Below are positions 46,186-56,905 of a DNA stretch of 64,000 nt, in pieces. Origin of the DNA: Pseudobacteroides cellulosolvens ATCC 35603 = DSM 2933 (GTDB taxonomy: Bacteria > Bacillota > Clostridia > Acetivibrionales > DSM-2933); the NCBI RefSeq assembly GCF_001262605.1, contig NZ_LGTC01000001.1, positions 3,051,001 to 3,115,000 on the forward strand, given 5' to 3'. Every line of letters starts with the position of its first letter. Within the stretch, counting starts at the first letter, position 1. The translations under genes were made by a program, and so were the position numbers. The notes beneath the pieces are model-generated. The model was given only the letters and a program-made list of their open reading frames with translations. It was not told the origin of the DNA and ran no database searches.

Positions 46186-47100
46186 ATGTATAAATCTATG
46201 GAAACAATAATTAAAAAAGCTGAGATTCTTATTGAAGCTCTTCCATATATTCAAAAGCTTACCGGAAAAACCGTTGTAATAAAATACGGTGGTAATGCAA
46301 TGATAAACGACGAACTGAAAAATTCAGTCATGGAAGACATCACATTATTAAAATATATAGGTGTTAACCCTGTAGTGGTCCATGGAGGCGGGCCTGATAT
46401 CAACAAGGCACTTAGTAATTTTAATATAAAAAGTGAATTTATAAACGGCCTGCGTGTAACCGATTCAGCTACAATGGAAGTTGCACAAATGGTACTTGTG
46501 GGAAAAACCAATAAGGAAATAGTATCCCTCCTAAATCAAAAAGGGGGCAAAGCCATTGGACTTTGCGGTATTGACGGGAATCTTATTGAATGCGAACAAT
46601 ATACCACACTAGTCGATGGAAAAGAAACAGATTTGGGCTATGTGGGTAAAATCACCAACATCAACTCAAAAGTGTTGGATATAATCGCCAAGGATGAGTA
46701 TATACCAGTAGTTGCACCTATCGGTGTAGGTAAGGATGGCCGAAGCTATAATATCAATGCTGATACGGTAGCAGGTGAAATCGCTGCATATCTTAAGGCT
46801 GAAAAGCTCATGCTTTTAACAGATGTTGAAGGTGTAAAGACCTCAAAGGACAGCAAGGAAATACTTTCAGCACTCACCATTGACGAAGTTCATAACTTAA
46901 TCGAAGACAAGATTATTCAGGGCGGTATGATACCGAAAGTGCTTGGTTGTATTGATGCACTTGAAAAAGGCGTAGGCAGAACGCATATAATAGACGGAAG
47001 AATACCTCACTGCATTTTATTGGAGATATTCACCTATAAAGGTATCGGTACTATGATTATGAAGGATAAGGTACTGTATCACAATAATGAGAAACTCTAG
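46186..47100 (+). CDS. argB: Acetylglutamate kinase
   Basis: A 304-residue amino-acid kinase fold enzyme that phosphorylates N-acetylglutamate: [48 protein letters not shown] and [15 protein letters not shown]. The extra N-terminal helix ([19 protein letters not shown]) is typical of hexameric, arginine-inhibited forms, so feedback inhibition is likely. The ATG at 46186 has a TTGGAGGAT site; the gap after argC is 66 bp. Confidence 0.97.
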   Translation: MYKSMETIIKKAEILIEALPYIQKLTGKTVVIKYGGNAMINDELKNSVMEDITLLKYIGVNPVVVHGGGPDINKALSNFNIKSEFINGLRVTDSATMEVAQMVLVGKTNKEIVSLLNQKGGKAIGLCGIDGNLIECEQYTTLVDGKETDLGYVGKITNINSKVLDIIAKDEYIPVVAPIGVGKDGRSYNINADTVAGEIAAYLKAEKLMLLTDVEGVKTSKDSKEILSALTIDEVHNLIEDKIIQGGMIPKVLGCIDALEKGVGRTHIIDGRIPHCILLEIFTYKGIGTMIMKDKVLYHNNEKL

Positions 47101-47162
47101 GCAAAAGTCAATAAAATTTATAATAGTAATAAATCCAATAATTCTGAACGGAGGTCTTAATA

Positions 47163-48365
47163 ATGGAATTAAATGAAATTATGGAGCTTGACAAAAAATA
47201 CTTTGTAAATACATTTGGAAACAGAACCCCTGTATGTTTTGAATACGGTAAGGGTATAAATCTATGGAGTACTGACGGTAAGAAATATACAGATCTTTTT
47301 GCCGGAATCGCGGTTAGTGCATTAGGACATTCTCACCCGAAGCTTGTGGAAGCTATTAAAACACAGGCTGAAAAGTTCATCCACTGTTCAAACCTGTATT
47401 ATGTAGAACCCCAGGCAAAGCTTGCAAAGGCCCTTGTTGAAAACTCATGTGCAGATAAGGTTTTCTTTTCAAACAGCGGAGCTGAGGCAAATGAAGCAGC
47501 TATTAAGCTGGCACGCATTTACTTCAAGAAAAAGGGAATGCCTGAAAAGTATGAAATCATAACTCTTGAGAAATCCTTCCATGGCCGTACTCTAGCTACC
47601 ATCGCTGCAACAGGCCAGGATAAATATCAAAAACCATATTGCCCTCTTACACCATCATTTACAAGTGTTCCTGCAAATGACCTGGAAGCCTTGAAAAAAG
47701 CCATAAACAGCAACACCTGTGCTGTTATGCTAGAACCGATTCAGGGAGAAGGCGGTATAAACCTAATATCACCTGAGTATATGAAAGGTGTCAGGGAATT
47801 GTGCGATAAGGAAGGCATATTCCTCATTCTTGATGAAGTTCAATCAGGGCTAGGAAGAACAGGAAAACTCTTTGCATATCAGCATTTTGATATAGAGCCT
47901 GATATTTTTACACTGGCAAAAGCATTAGGAGGCGGATTCCCAATAGGTGCCATGTGTGCTAAAGATCATGTTGCTGCAGCATTTGAGCCTGGTGATCACG
48001 GTTCAACTTTCGGAGGTAATCCCCTTGCATGTGCAGTAGGTCTTGCAGTAATGGATACTATGATAAATGAAAAGCTGGTAGAAAATTCAGCTAAAATTGG
48101 AGACTATTTTATAGAACAACTGAATAAGCTAAAGGAAAAATATAGTTTTATCTCTGAAATCAGGGGCAAAGGCCTTATGATAGGCATAGAAGTTAATAAC
48201 GGCAAGGCTAAAGAGCTTGTAACAGCTTGCTTTGAAAACGGCTACCTTGTTGGAAATGTTGGCCCTGGTGTCATGAGGGTTCTTCCTCCGCTTATTGTGA
48301 CCAAGGAAGATGTAGACGGTTTCATAAAAGCATTTGATAGTATATTAACCAAATTTGCCAATTAG
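47163..48365 (+). CDS. argD: Acetylornithine aminotransferase
   Basis: A 400-residue class III PLP aminotransferase making N-acetylornithine. Motifs: SNSGAEANEAAIKLAR, EPIQGEGGINLI, LILDEVQSGLGRTG and the PLP Lys in FTLAKALGGGFPIGA, with GSTFGGNPLACA. The ATG at 47163 has a GGAGGTC site. It may also serve lysine synthesis as succinyl-DAP transaminase, as in other bacteria. Confidence 0.96.
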   Translation: MELNEIMELDKKYFVNTFGNRTPVCFEYGKGINLWSTDGKKYTDLFAGIAVSALGHSHPKLVEAIKTQAEKFIHCSNLYYVEPQAKLAKALVENSCADKVFFSNSGAEANEAAIKLARIYFKKKGMPEKYEIITLEKSFHGRTLATIAATGQDKYQKPYCPLTPSFTSVPANDLEALKKAINSNTCAVMLEPIQGEGGINLISPEYMKGVRELCDKEGIFLILDEVQSGLGRTGKLFAYQHFDIEPDIFTLAKALGGGFPIGAMCAKDHVAAAFEPGDHGSTFGGNPLACAVGLAVMDTMINEKLVENSAKIGDYFIEQLNKLKEKYSFISEIRGKGLMIGIEVNNGKAKELVTACFENGYLVGNVGPGVMRVLPPLIVTKEDVDGFIKAFDSILTKFAN

Positions 48366-48409
48366 GAATGATCCATGACAATAAAATAGCAATTTTAAGG
48401 AGAGATTCC

Positions 48410-49465
48410 ATGAAATCTGTTTTAGTTCTTGAAGACGGCACATATTTTACAGGCGAGGGCTTCGGACACAAGGGTGAAGCATTCGGTGAAATAGTATTTA
48501 ATACCTGCATGACCGGATATCAGGAAATAACCACCGATCCTTCCTATAATGGGCAGATAGTTGCTATGACATACCCCTTGATAGGAAATTATGGTTTCAA
48601 CCACTTGGATAACGAATCTTACAAACCCCATATACAAGGCTTCATAGTCAGTGAGCTTTGCGACTATCCAAGTAACTGGAGGTGCGGCATGAATGCCGAC
48701 AAGTACTTTGAAACCAACAATATTACCGGAATTAAAGGAATTGATACGAGAGCACTTACCCAATATATCCGAAAATTTGGCAGCATGTTCGGCATGATAT
48801 CCAGTGAATGCGGAAATATAGATATACTCCTGGAGAAACTTAAGACCGACAAGGAACGCAAACGCAATCTTGTTATGGAAGTGACAACTAAGATTCCTGT
48901 ATATAAACCAGGTCCTGGAAAAAGAATTGCCATACTGGACTTTGGTGTAAAAAACAATATAGTTAAAGCTCTACAGGATAGGGATTGCTATATATGTATT
49001 CTCCCTGCCTTTTCTACTTTGGATGAAATTATGAAGCATGAACCTGACGGTATCCTTTTATCTAATGGACCTGGCGATCCCATGGAGCTTCTGTCGGTAA
49101 AAAACACAGTCCAAAGCTTGCTTGGATTAAAGCCGATTTTAGGAATTTGCCTGGGGCATCAGCTGCTTGGAATTGCATTGGGTGGAACCACATATAAGCT
49201 TAAGTTTGGCCATCATGGAGGAAACCATCCGGTTAAAGACCTTACAACTGGCCGCTGCTACATAACCTCCCAGAATCATAATTATGCTCTGGAAAAGAAT
49301 TTTTCAGATGATATAACAATTACACATGTAAATATAAACGATGACACGACGGAAGGCTTCAGACACAAATATATGCCGATTTTGAGTGTACAGTACCATC
49401 CGGAAGCTTCGCCAGGTCCTCAGGACTCTGCCTACATTTTTGACGAGTTTCTGAAGCTATTATAG
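48410..49465 (+). CDS. carA: Carbamoyl-phosphate synthase small subunit
   Basis: A 351-residue glutamine amidotransferase subunit that supplies ammonia to CarB. The N-terminal domain has TGYQEITTDPSYNGQ and KGIDTRALTQYIRKFG. The class I GATase domain has the Cys nucleophile in LGICLGHQLLGIALGG and the His/Glu pair in QYHPEASPGP. I start at the ATG 48410 (AAGGAGAGA site), 14 codons inside the longest frame, which agrees with family length. Confidence 0.96.
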   Translation: MKSVLVLEDGTYFTGEGFGHKGEAFGEIVFNTCMTGYQEITTDPSYNGQIVAMTYPLIGNYGFNHLDNESYKPHIQGFIVSELCDYPSNWRCGMNADKYFETNNITGIKGIDTRALTQYIRKFGSMFGMISSECGNIDILLEKLKTDKERKRNLVMEVTTKIPVYKPGPGKRIAILDFGVKNNIVKALQDRDCYICILPAFSTLDEIMKHEPDGILLSNGPGDPMELLSVKNTVQSLLGLKPILGICLGHQLLGIALGGTTYKLKFGHHGGNHPVKDLTTGRCYITSQNHNYALEKNFSDDITITHVNINDDTTEGFRHKYMPILSVQYHPEASPGPQDSAYIFDEFLKLL

Positions 49466-49481
49466 GTTATAGGAGGTCAAA

Positions 49482-52400
49482 ATGCCAAAAAGGGAAAACA
49501 TCAAAAAAGTGCTTGTTATTGGCTCTGGCCCTATAATAATTGGTCAGGCAGCAGAATTTGATTACTCTGGTGCACAAGCCTGCAAATCCTTGCGTGAGGA
49601 GGGCATTGAAGTAGTCCTTGTTAACAGCAATCCTGCCACAATTATGACCGATAGGGAAATTGCAGACCATGTATACATTGAGCCTATCACTCTGGAATTT
49701 TTAAAGAAGATCATCATAAAAGAGAAACCAGATGGAATACTGGCTTCCTTAGGCGGTCAAACAGGTCTTAATATGGCCGTTGAGCTTTCTGAGGATGGTA
49801 TACTTGCGGAGCTTGGAATAGAACTCCTCGGAACATCTCTTGAATCTATAAAGCTTGCAGAGGATAGGGATCTATTCAAGCAAACAATGAACACAATAAA
49901 TGAAAAGGTACCTAAGAGTGCTATTGTGACCAACATGTCTGATGCACTTGAGTTTGCTGCCAATAATAAATTTCCTATCATAATAAGGCCGGCTTACACT
50001 CTAGGTGGCACAGGCGGCGGTATTGCACAGAATATAGATGAATTTGAATATATATGCGGCAAGGGACTTAAGCTCAGTATGATAAACCAAGTTCTCCTGG
50101 AGCAAAGTGTTGCAGGATGGAAAGAAATTGAGTACGAGGTTATACGTGACGGTGCCGACAATTGCATAATTGTTTGTAATATGGAGAACTTTGATCCTGT
50201 CGGCGTACACACAGGTGACAGTATTGTAGTTGCTCCAAGCCAGACTTTATCCGATATCGAGTACCAAATGCTTAGGTCTGCCTCAATAAAAATAATACGT
50301 GCTCTTGACATTAAAGGCGGCTGTAATATACAGTTTGCGTTAAACCCTTACAGCTTTGAATATGTGGTTATTGAAGTAAATCCAAGGGTGAGCCGTTCCA
50401 GTGCACTGGCATCCAAAGCTACAGGATATCCTATTGCCAGGGTAGCAGCTAAGATTGCCATTGGCTTAAACCTTGACGAAATCAAGAATTCAGTTACACA
50501 AAACACATATGCCTGCTTCGAGCCGTCTTTGGACTATATAGTAACAAAAGTGCCAAGATGGCCATTTGATAAATTCATTACGGCGGACAGAAGCTTGGGA
50601 ACTCAAATGAAAGCAACAGGTGAGGTTATGGCTATTGGCCGTACCTTTGAGGAATCGCTGTTAAAAGCCATCGACTCACTTGATATTAAAATAAATTACC
50701 AGCTTGGACTCAGCCTTTTTGAAAGCATGACTGTTGAAGAGTTGATGGAATTTATCCAGCAGCCCCATGATGAAAGAATTTTTGCCATATGCAAAGCATT
50801 GCAAAAAAACGTAACCTGTGAGGAAATATCAAATATAACAAAGATAGATATGTTTTTCCTCAAGAAACTTGAAAAAATTGTTAATATTGCAGAAGATATT
50901 AAAAACGCAGGAATCGCATTTTTAGATTATGATCTTTACACAAGAGCAAAGAAAATTGGCTTTGGTGACTCATACATAGCAAACCTGGCCTGCGTATCAG
51001 TGGATAAAATCAGCAACCTAAGGCACAAATATCCGATAAGCCCTGTTTATAAGATAGTTGATACCTGTGCCGGTGAATTCGAAGCTGTTACTCCATATTA
51101 CTATTCCACTTATGAGGAAAAGGATGATGTGGCTGTATCCGATAATAAAAAAGTACTGGTTATCGGTTCAGGCCCCATAAGGATAGGTCAGGGAATAGAA
51201 TTTGACTACTGCAGTGTGCATTCCATCAAAGCACTGAAAGAAATGGGATATGAATCCATAATTATAAACAACAACCCCGAAACAGTCAGCACTGATTTTG
51301 ATATAGCCGATAAACTATACTTTGAACCTCTTACAAAGGAATGCGTCCTTGATATTATAGAAAAAGAAAAACCTGTTGGTGTAATAGTCCAATTTGGAGG
51401 CCAAACAGCAATAAACCTTGCAGCACCTCTTAATAATGACGGGGTTCAAATTCTCGGTACATCTGTAACAGATATTGATGTAGCAGAAGACAGGGATAAA
51501 TTCTTAAAGCTTTTGGAATCGCTGGATATTCCCATACCACCAGGAAGCACTGCATTCTCGGTTGAACAAGCAAAGGTAATAGCCGAAAATATCGGTTACC
51601 CTGTTTTAGTAAGGCCTTCCTATGTACTTGGAGGAAGAGCCATGGAAATAGTATATAACGATCAAATGCTGGATGAATATATGAGCAGGGCAGTTGATTT
51701 GTCCTCAAAGCACCCCATCCTCATTGATAAATATATCGAAGGTAAGGAAATTGAGGTAGATGGAATCTGCGACGGTACAGATGTACTTATTCCCGGAATC
51801 ATGGAACATATCGAAAGAGCAGGTGTTCATTCGGGAGACAGTATCTCTGTTTATCCTTCCAGATCACTGTCACAGGAAATTAAGGACACTGTTGTAGATT
51901 ACACAATAAGGCTGTCAAAGGCATTGAATATTCTTGGGCTTTTTAACATACAATTTGTAGCAGACAGTGACGGCAAGGTTTATGTAATTGAAGTAAACCC
52001 AGAGCCAGTAGAACAGTACCATATATGAGCAAGATAACAGGGATTCCCATGGTCAATGTGGCAACAAAACTTATATTAGGCAAGAACTTAAAGGATTTGG
52101 GCTACACACATGGTCTTTATAAAGAGACAGAATTTTACGCTGTTAAGGCACCTGTGTTCTCTTTCTCAAAGCTTACAACAGTGGATACATTCCTTGGACC
52201 GGAAATGAAGTCTACGGGTGAAGTTATGGGAGTCGATAAAGATTACCACACTGCACTTTATAAAGCCTTTGTGGCATCTGGACTAAAGATTCCGCCAAGC
52301 GGTACTGCACTTATTTCCGTTGCCGATAGGAATAAGAAAGAGTGCAAGGACATAGCTCAAAAGCTTTGGGATATCGGATTTAGGCTCATTGCCAGCGAGG

Positions 52401-52687
52401 ATACTTATTTGTATCTTTCCAGGGCAGGAATTGAGGTTGAAGTAGTTTCCAATGAAGAAATACTGGATTACTTGAAAAATGACAATGTTTCTCTGATTAT
52501 CAACACCCCTACGAAGGGCAGAATACCTACAAGGCTGGGTTTCCAGCTAAGAAGAACCGCTATGGAGTACAACATCCCCTGCATTACTTCAATTGACACA
52601 GCTAATGCTGCATTGGAAGTTCTCGAACATATAATCAACAAAAAAGATACAGAGATTTATGCATTGGATGAATACTCAGTGATATGA
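49482..52687 (+). pseudogene. carB: Carbamoyl-phosphate synthase large subunit, frameshifted
   Basis: The two-lobed ATP-grasp enzyme making carbamoyl phosphate, about 1068 residues when joined. The first half ([32 protein letters not shown]) and second half ([34 protein letters not shown]) are both complete, and the MGS-like allosteric domain ends the protein. The frame breaks near 52000: YVIEVNPE is followed by a stop after 7 residues, where [16 protein letters not shown] is expected. Adding one A (CCCAGAG to CCCAAGAG) restores it. If real, this would remove the enzyme; a sequence error is more likely. Confidence 0.93.
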
Positions 52688-52717
52688 ACAAAACAAATTA
52701 TTTAGGAGGGATATACT

Positions 52718-53635
52718 ATGAAGCACTTAATCAGTGTTTATGATTTGACATTAGAAGATATTAACGAAATTTTCAGTACTGCAGAAAGGCTAAAAAGACA
52801 GCTTAAAGAAGGCGTGGAACATAAAATATTAAAAAATAAGACACTTGGTATGATATTCACAAAATCCTCTACAAGAACCAGGGTTTCATTTGAAGTCGGC
52901 ATGTACCAGTTGGGCGGATACCCTCTTTTCCTAAGCTCTAACGACATCCAGTTGGGAAGGGGCGAAACTATTTATGATACAGCCCAGGTGCTTTCCAGGT
53001 ATTTGGACGGTATAATGATACGTACATTTGACCACAGCGACGTGGAAGACCTTGCTAAATACGGTAACATTCCAATTATTAACGGTCTGACAGACCTTAT
53101 GCATCCATGCCAGATTTTAACCGACCTTTTTACAGTATACGAACATAAAGGAGATCTTAAAGGTCTTAAACTCGCATATGTAGGTGATGGAAACAACATA
53201 GCAAATTCACTGCTTCATGGCTGTGCCAAAGTAGGTATGGATATATCGGTAGCTTCGCCAAAAGGATATGAGTGTGATAAAAACATCGTGGCTGAAGCAC
53301 AAAAAGATGCAGAAGTTTCAGGCTCTAAAATTGTTCTTACAGAAGATCCTTATGTTGCTGTTAAGGATGCAGATGTTATCTATACAGATACCTGGGTAAG
53401 CATGGGACAGGAAGCTGAAAAGGCAGAGCGCATCAAAATTTTCATGCCTTATCAGGTAAATAATGACCTGTATTCAAAAGCCAAGGAAGATGCTGTTTTT
53501 CTACACTGCTTGCCTGCATACAGGGATTATGAAGTAACCTCCGATATTATTGATGGTTCACAATCCCTTGTTTTTGATGAAGCTGAAAACAGGCTTCATG
53601 TGCAAAAAGCTATTATGGTAAAACTTATGGAATAA
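52718..53635 (+). CDS. argF: Ornithine carbamoyltransferase
   Basis: A 305-residue enzyme joining ornithine and carbamoyl phosphate to give citrulline. The carbamoyl-phosphate loop SSTRTRVSFEVG, HPCQILTDL and the ornithine site HCLPAYRDYEVT are intact. The ATG at 52718 has a TTAGGAGGG site, 30 bp after carB. Product channelling from CarAB is served by the shared operon; argG and argH must be elsewhere. Confidence 0.97.
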   Translation: MKHLISVYDLTLEDINEIFSTAERLKRQLKEGVEHKILKNKTLGMIFTKSSTRTRVSFEVGMYQLGGYPLFLSSNDIQLGRGETIYDTAQVLSRYLDGIMIRTFDHSDVEDLAKYGNIPIINGLTDLMHPCQILTDLFTVYEHKGDLKGLKLAYVGDGNNIANSLLHGCAKVGMDISVASPKGYECDKNIVAEAQKDAEVSGSKIVLTEDPYVAVKDADVIYTDTWVSMGQEAEKAERIKIFMPYQVNNDLYSKAKEDAVFLHCLPAYRDYEVTSDIIDGSQSLVFDEAENRLHVQKAIMVKLME

Positions 53636-53657
53636 CAATCAGGAAGGTTTATAAGCG

Positions 53658-54131
53658 ATGAATTATTCATTTATCATTAGAAAAGCAACTATTGATGATG
53701 CAGAGGCTATTCAAATAATCACCAAAATAGCCTTTAAAAAATATATGGAAAATACAGGGTTAGGTACAATGGATGCTCTTGAAGAAACTATAGAGGACAT
53801 CATCGAGGATATAAGGTCAAAGGAAGTTTTCATTGCCTTCATCGATGATGTTCCGGTAGGAACAATAAGACTAAAAATAAACCCTGATAACACCGGTTAC
53901 ATAAGCAGGTTTGGAGTCAATACCGAATATCATAATATAGGTATAGGTAAATCACTCATCAACCTCATTGACAAATTGGTAAAAAGTAAAGGCATCAAAA
54001 GAGTTACGCTTCACACCGCTTCCAAATACAAGGATTTGATCAGATTTTACTATGGAAGGGGCTTTTATATTGAGTCTACTTCGTGTGATCGCGGCTATGT
54101 ACGTGCCCTTCTTGTCAAAGAATACCTGTAG
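53658..54131 (+). CDS. GNAT-family N-acetyltransferase
   Basis: 157 residues with the GNAT fold: RKATIDDAEAIQIIT, VPVGTIRLKINPD, the acetyl-CoA loop YHNIGIGKSLINLIDKLV and YGRGFYIESTS. It is last in the arginine operon (22 bp after argF, AGGAAGG site). An N-acetylglutamate synthase role is possible, because argJ is not in this cluster, but the sequence gives no substrate evidence. Confidence 0.82.
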   Translation: MNYSFIIRKATIDDAEAIQIITKIAFKKYMENTGLGTMDALEETIEDIIEDIRSKEVFIAFIDDVPVGTIRLKINPDNTGYISRFGVNTEYHNIGIGKSLINLIDKLVKSKGIKRVTLHTASKYKDLIRFYYGRGFYIESTSCDRGYVRALLVKEYL

Positions 54132-54162
54132 AATTATAATCCCTCGAAAAACTGTATCCATC

Positions 54163-54830
54163 AAATAAAGTCGTTCCGCAGCAAATAAAGATGTTCCGAA
54201 ATGAAAATAAAGTCGTTCCATGCTCTATAAAAGTGGAAAAGTAAAGGGATTATCCAATCCTTTTCCATTTAAAAATCAAATCCCTCATAGGTCTTGATAT
54301 AAAAGGCTTGTGAGGGATTTTTTCATGTTTTTTTCAATATTGTTTTTTCAATCTTTTTTCCATTGGTTTTTCTATACGGTGGGGAGAGTTTTACTGACTA
54401 TTTACACTCATAGGCAAGCCCTGTTAAGCAAGGTTTTATGTACGGTGTCTTATATTCAAACCCTAATGATTATGGTTCTATTTGCCTTTTCAATACGCCT
54501 TTTCTATTGGCTTTTCTATATGCCTTATCTATATGCCTTTTCTATTGCCTTTTTCCATTTTCTTTTCCATTGCTTTTTCTATTCGATGGAAAGACTTTAT
54601 TTTCTTTTTTGTTTTCCATATTTGTATTTATGTTCCAAAACTTAAGCCAATCCTGGAAAAACTTTATTTTCATCCATTTTTCAACATCCATTATTGGTGC
54701 GGGTTTGCGGGTTTGGGTTTGAAAAAGGTTTATTTGATATATACACTGATAGTGTTAAGGAAAAGGAGCAAGTTATAAGTTTTTTTATAAAATGAAGTAA
54801 GTCTTTCCAAAAAGTAAATAAAGTCTTTCT
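54163..54830. repeat. Array of 15-bp AAATAAAGTCKTTCC repeats, possible mobile-element ends
   Basis: Five direct copies (54163, 54183, 54205, 54794, 54816) and two inverted copies (54588, 54655) of AAATAAAGTCKTTCC, with 20-22 bp spacing inside the clusters. The middle is pyrimidine-rich low-complexity sequence (TTTTCTATTGCC-like). Spaced short repeats at both sides are how IS21- or Tn7-like transposase sites look, but no transposase gene remains. The origin is inference. Confidence 0.5.
54278..54323 (+). terminator. Terminator of the arginine operon
   Basis: AAATCCCTCA and TGAGGGATTT arms with partial inner pairing, followed by six T, 147 bp past the GNAT stop. Confidence 0.8.
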
Positions 54831-55212
54831 AATGATAAAGGTCAATATACAGGATATTGCCTGATATATTTTCCTTCCTCATTTTTATTATTTTTAATAA
54901 CACTCCAATCTCATCGTCATCAAGCGAATCTTTCATTTTTATAAGCATTGACTTTATTCCTTCATATGTATCTGATGTTTCAGCCTCATTTAAATATAAT
55001 TGTATAATTTTTATATCTCTATTTGCTAATTTCTCATCATATTTTTTAACAAGAAAATCACTACAGAGGAAAGCAATCTATTAAAGTAAATTCTTATCAG
55101 GATTTATCAATACTCTATCATTAATACAATAGCAATTTGGAAATTTAGCCAGTTCATCAATTATTTTATTTCTATCAATAAAATAGACTCTTAAAATATG
55201 ACTTAGGCTTTA
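54829..55212 (-). pseudogene. Decayed gene fragment, unknown family
   Basis: On the minus strand one frame reads LRVYFIDRNKIIDELAKF, then CYCINDRVLINPDKNLL, two adjacent stops (55078-55083), then continues as LCSDFLVKKYDEKLANRD and IKSMLIKMKDSLDDDEIG to a stop at 54829. The codon pattern looks protein-like on both sides of the stops, but no start or ribosome-binding site is seen. I read it as a remnant. The last stop overlaps a copy of the AAATAAAG repeat. Confidence 0.5.
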
Positions 55213-55313
55213 ATATAAATATAATGCTTATATACAACAGAAACAGATACATAGACAACATTTACCGCCAGAAATTTTATTCTTAATAAATCAATTTTGA
55301 AAGGATGATTATT

Positions 55314-55702
55314 ATGTCCCAATCACAACATTTAATTAAAGATTTCACAAAATTAACTTTATGGCAAAAAGCCAACGAAGTAGAGCAACAAATATTCAAT
55401 ATTACAAAAAGATTCCCCAAAGTAGAACAGTACCGCCTGGTAGACCAGTTAGTAAGATGCAGCCGTGGAGTAAGTGCAAATATTAGTGAAGGAGTCTGTG
55501 TTATTACAAAAGGCAGAGCCATTTATCATTTAGACTTGCAAGTGGTTCAAATGTCGAGACCCGTAACCATATAATTACTGCTTATCAATGCGGTTACATC
55601 TCAGAGGATGAATATAAAATGTTTGAAGAAAACCTAAGCCAGATATCAAAGATGCTTAGTGGATTGTTACGTTCACTTTATCAGAGAAAAGATAAAGAAT
55701 AG
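55314..55702 (+). pseudogene. Four-helix-bundle (S23-like) protein, frameshifted
   Basis: The first part has the family start (DFTKLTLWQKANEVEQQIF, FPKVEQYRLVDQLVRCSRGV then SANISEGV). The frame then breaks near 55530; the next frame resumes with LASGSNVETRNHIITAYQCG and ends LLRSLYQRKDKE at 55702. One extra T (ATTTATC to ATTTATTC) would join them as GRAIYSFRLASGS. The ATG at 55314 follows GAAAGGA. Function of the family is unknown; members often sit in rRNA intervening sequences or mobile regions. Confidence 0.8.
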
Positions 55703-55770
55703 CAAAAACTAACTTTTGTTATCTCTGAAACCTATGAAACAATAGAAGGTTTTAACTATTTACATCAATC

Positions 55771-56901
55771 TTATGGATGCAACTCGTACGAATCTTCATC
55801 TCTCCCCTGCTCTTTAAGCCACTCCTTTACCTGCTTTTCTATGCCCATTCCCATGTCATTACTTCTCATACGCTCCTGTACTTTGAGTACATATTGAGGT
55901 GGAAACATTTGTTTTATAGACTCTATTATACCTTCCCCTGGCATCGGAGTTATATAGTCCAGAACGTAGAATTCTCCATCTTCCTTCTGCTTTAAAACCA
56001 TTACTACAGCCCCACTACCTCCAGAAAACAACCTAAACCTATCTTCATCAAAGGAAAAACCTCTTCGGTGTACATATAAATAAGCATACTTCTTTCCATT
56101 CCTATCCTCCACTCCAAAAGTATTATGCACCTCAAACCACTTTAATTTTCTATAAAAACATCTTGAACTCCGAAGTAGTATATATTCCGATATTACGGCA
56201 TCCATGTCTGTTCTATCTATCAGCCTATCTGGTACAGAAACTTTATTTGTAAATGCAAAAACAATTTTAACCGTTGTTCCATTTCCGAGTTCCCTCTCCT
56301 CTGGAAATGCAGTAATCTCAACCTTATTTCCATTTACTTTTTTAGTAAAGAAACAGACTAAACCTATCCTTTTATCTTTTTCCTCTTTCCAGCCTGATTT
56401 CTGCATTTCTTCTATAAAACCTGGAAGAACATCATCTATTTTTCTACCAACATATTTTAAAGCACTAAGACCTTTAGGTACTATCGGATTGAATATTTTG
56501 GGTATATCCGATTCCACAATTTGAGATATCGAATCATAATTAATGTTGCTGTTGTTGGGCTCTAAGTAAATGGTATTTGTTTTACCCTTCATTAAGAATA
56601 TCAACCTCTTCTGCTTTTTATAGCCCGTAGCATTGACATTCACAATTGCAGGAATCGGAACAGCAGGTTTATAAAGATATGAACCCGTTCCTCCAGTTCC
56701 AGGCTGCCCTTGCAAAGTTATTTTAGGGAACATCTCTATATCAGGGTCAAGGACAAATTTTTGTGATGTTTTGTCAATGACTTCTACAGCAGCATAATCA
56801 CCGTCAAAAATAATGCAGGATACACAGACTATAAGAATTATTAAACTTGTAACAATAATCAATTTCTTTTTGTTAGCAGCAATGATTATAACTCTCTTCA
56901 T
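55771..56901 (-). CDS. Membrane-anchored extracytoplasmic protein, unknown
   Basis: 376 residues with an N-terminal TM/signal anchor (about 12-32; a Cys in IVCVSCIIF could be a lipobox-like site, but the pattern is poor). An Ig/carboxypeptidase-regulatory-like strand region follows (PAVPIPAIVNVNATGYKKQK), then a large domain ending in an amphipathic helix with Glu/Arg-rich tail. No family is recognised. The ATG at 56901 overlaps the AAGGAATGA end of the gene before it (4-bp gap), so they form one operon. Confidence 0.6.
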   Translation of the reverse strand: MKRVIIIAANKKKLIIVTSLIILIVCVSCIIFDGDYAAVEVIDKTSQKFVLDPDIEMFPKITLQGQPGTGGTGSYLYKPAVPIPAIVNVNATGYKKQKRLIFLMKGKTNTIYLEPNNSNINYDSISQIVESDIPKIFNPIVPKGLSALKYVGRKIDDVLPGFIEEMQKSGWKEEKDKRIGLVCFFTKKVNGNKVEITAFPEERELGNGTTVKIVFAFTNKVSVPDRLIDRTDMDAVISEYILLRSSRCFYRKLKWFEVHNTFGVEDRNGKKYAYLYVHRRGFSFDEDRFRLFSGGSGAVVMVLKQKEDGEFYVLDYITPMPGEGIIESIKQMFPPQYVLKVQERMRSNDMGMGIEKQVKEWLKEQGRDEDSYELHP

Positions 56902-56905
56902 AAAA

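Noticed and set aside
54163..54219. Three spaced repeats that resemble a short CRISPR array
   Set aside because: The repeats are only 15 bp with 5-7 bp between them, too short for repeat-spacer units, and no cas gene is in the window.
54310..54778. Overlapping plus-strand frames rich in Phe, Leu and Tyr
   Set aside because: They lie in pyrimidine-rich low-complexity DNA and have no ribosome-binding sites; the composition alone keeps the frames open.
55777..56524. Plus-strand frames opposite the unknown membrane-anchored gene
   Set aside because: Antisense to a longer minus-strand frame that has a proper start and operon context.
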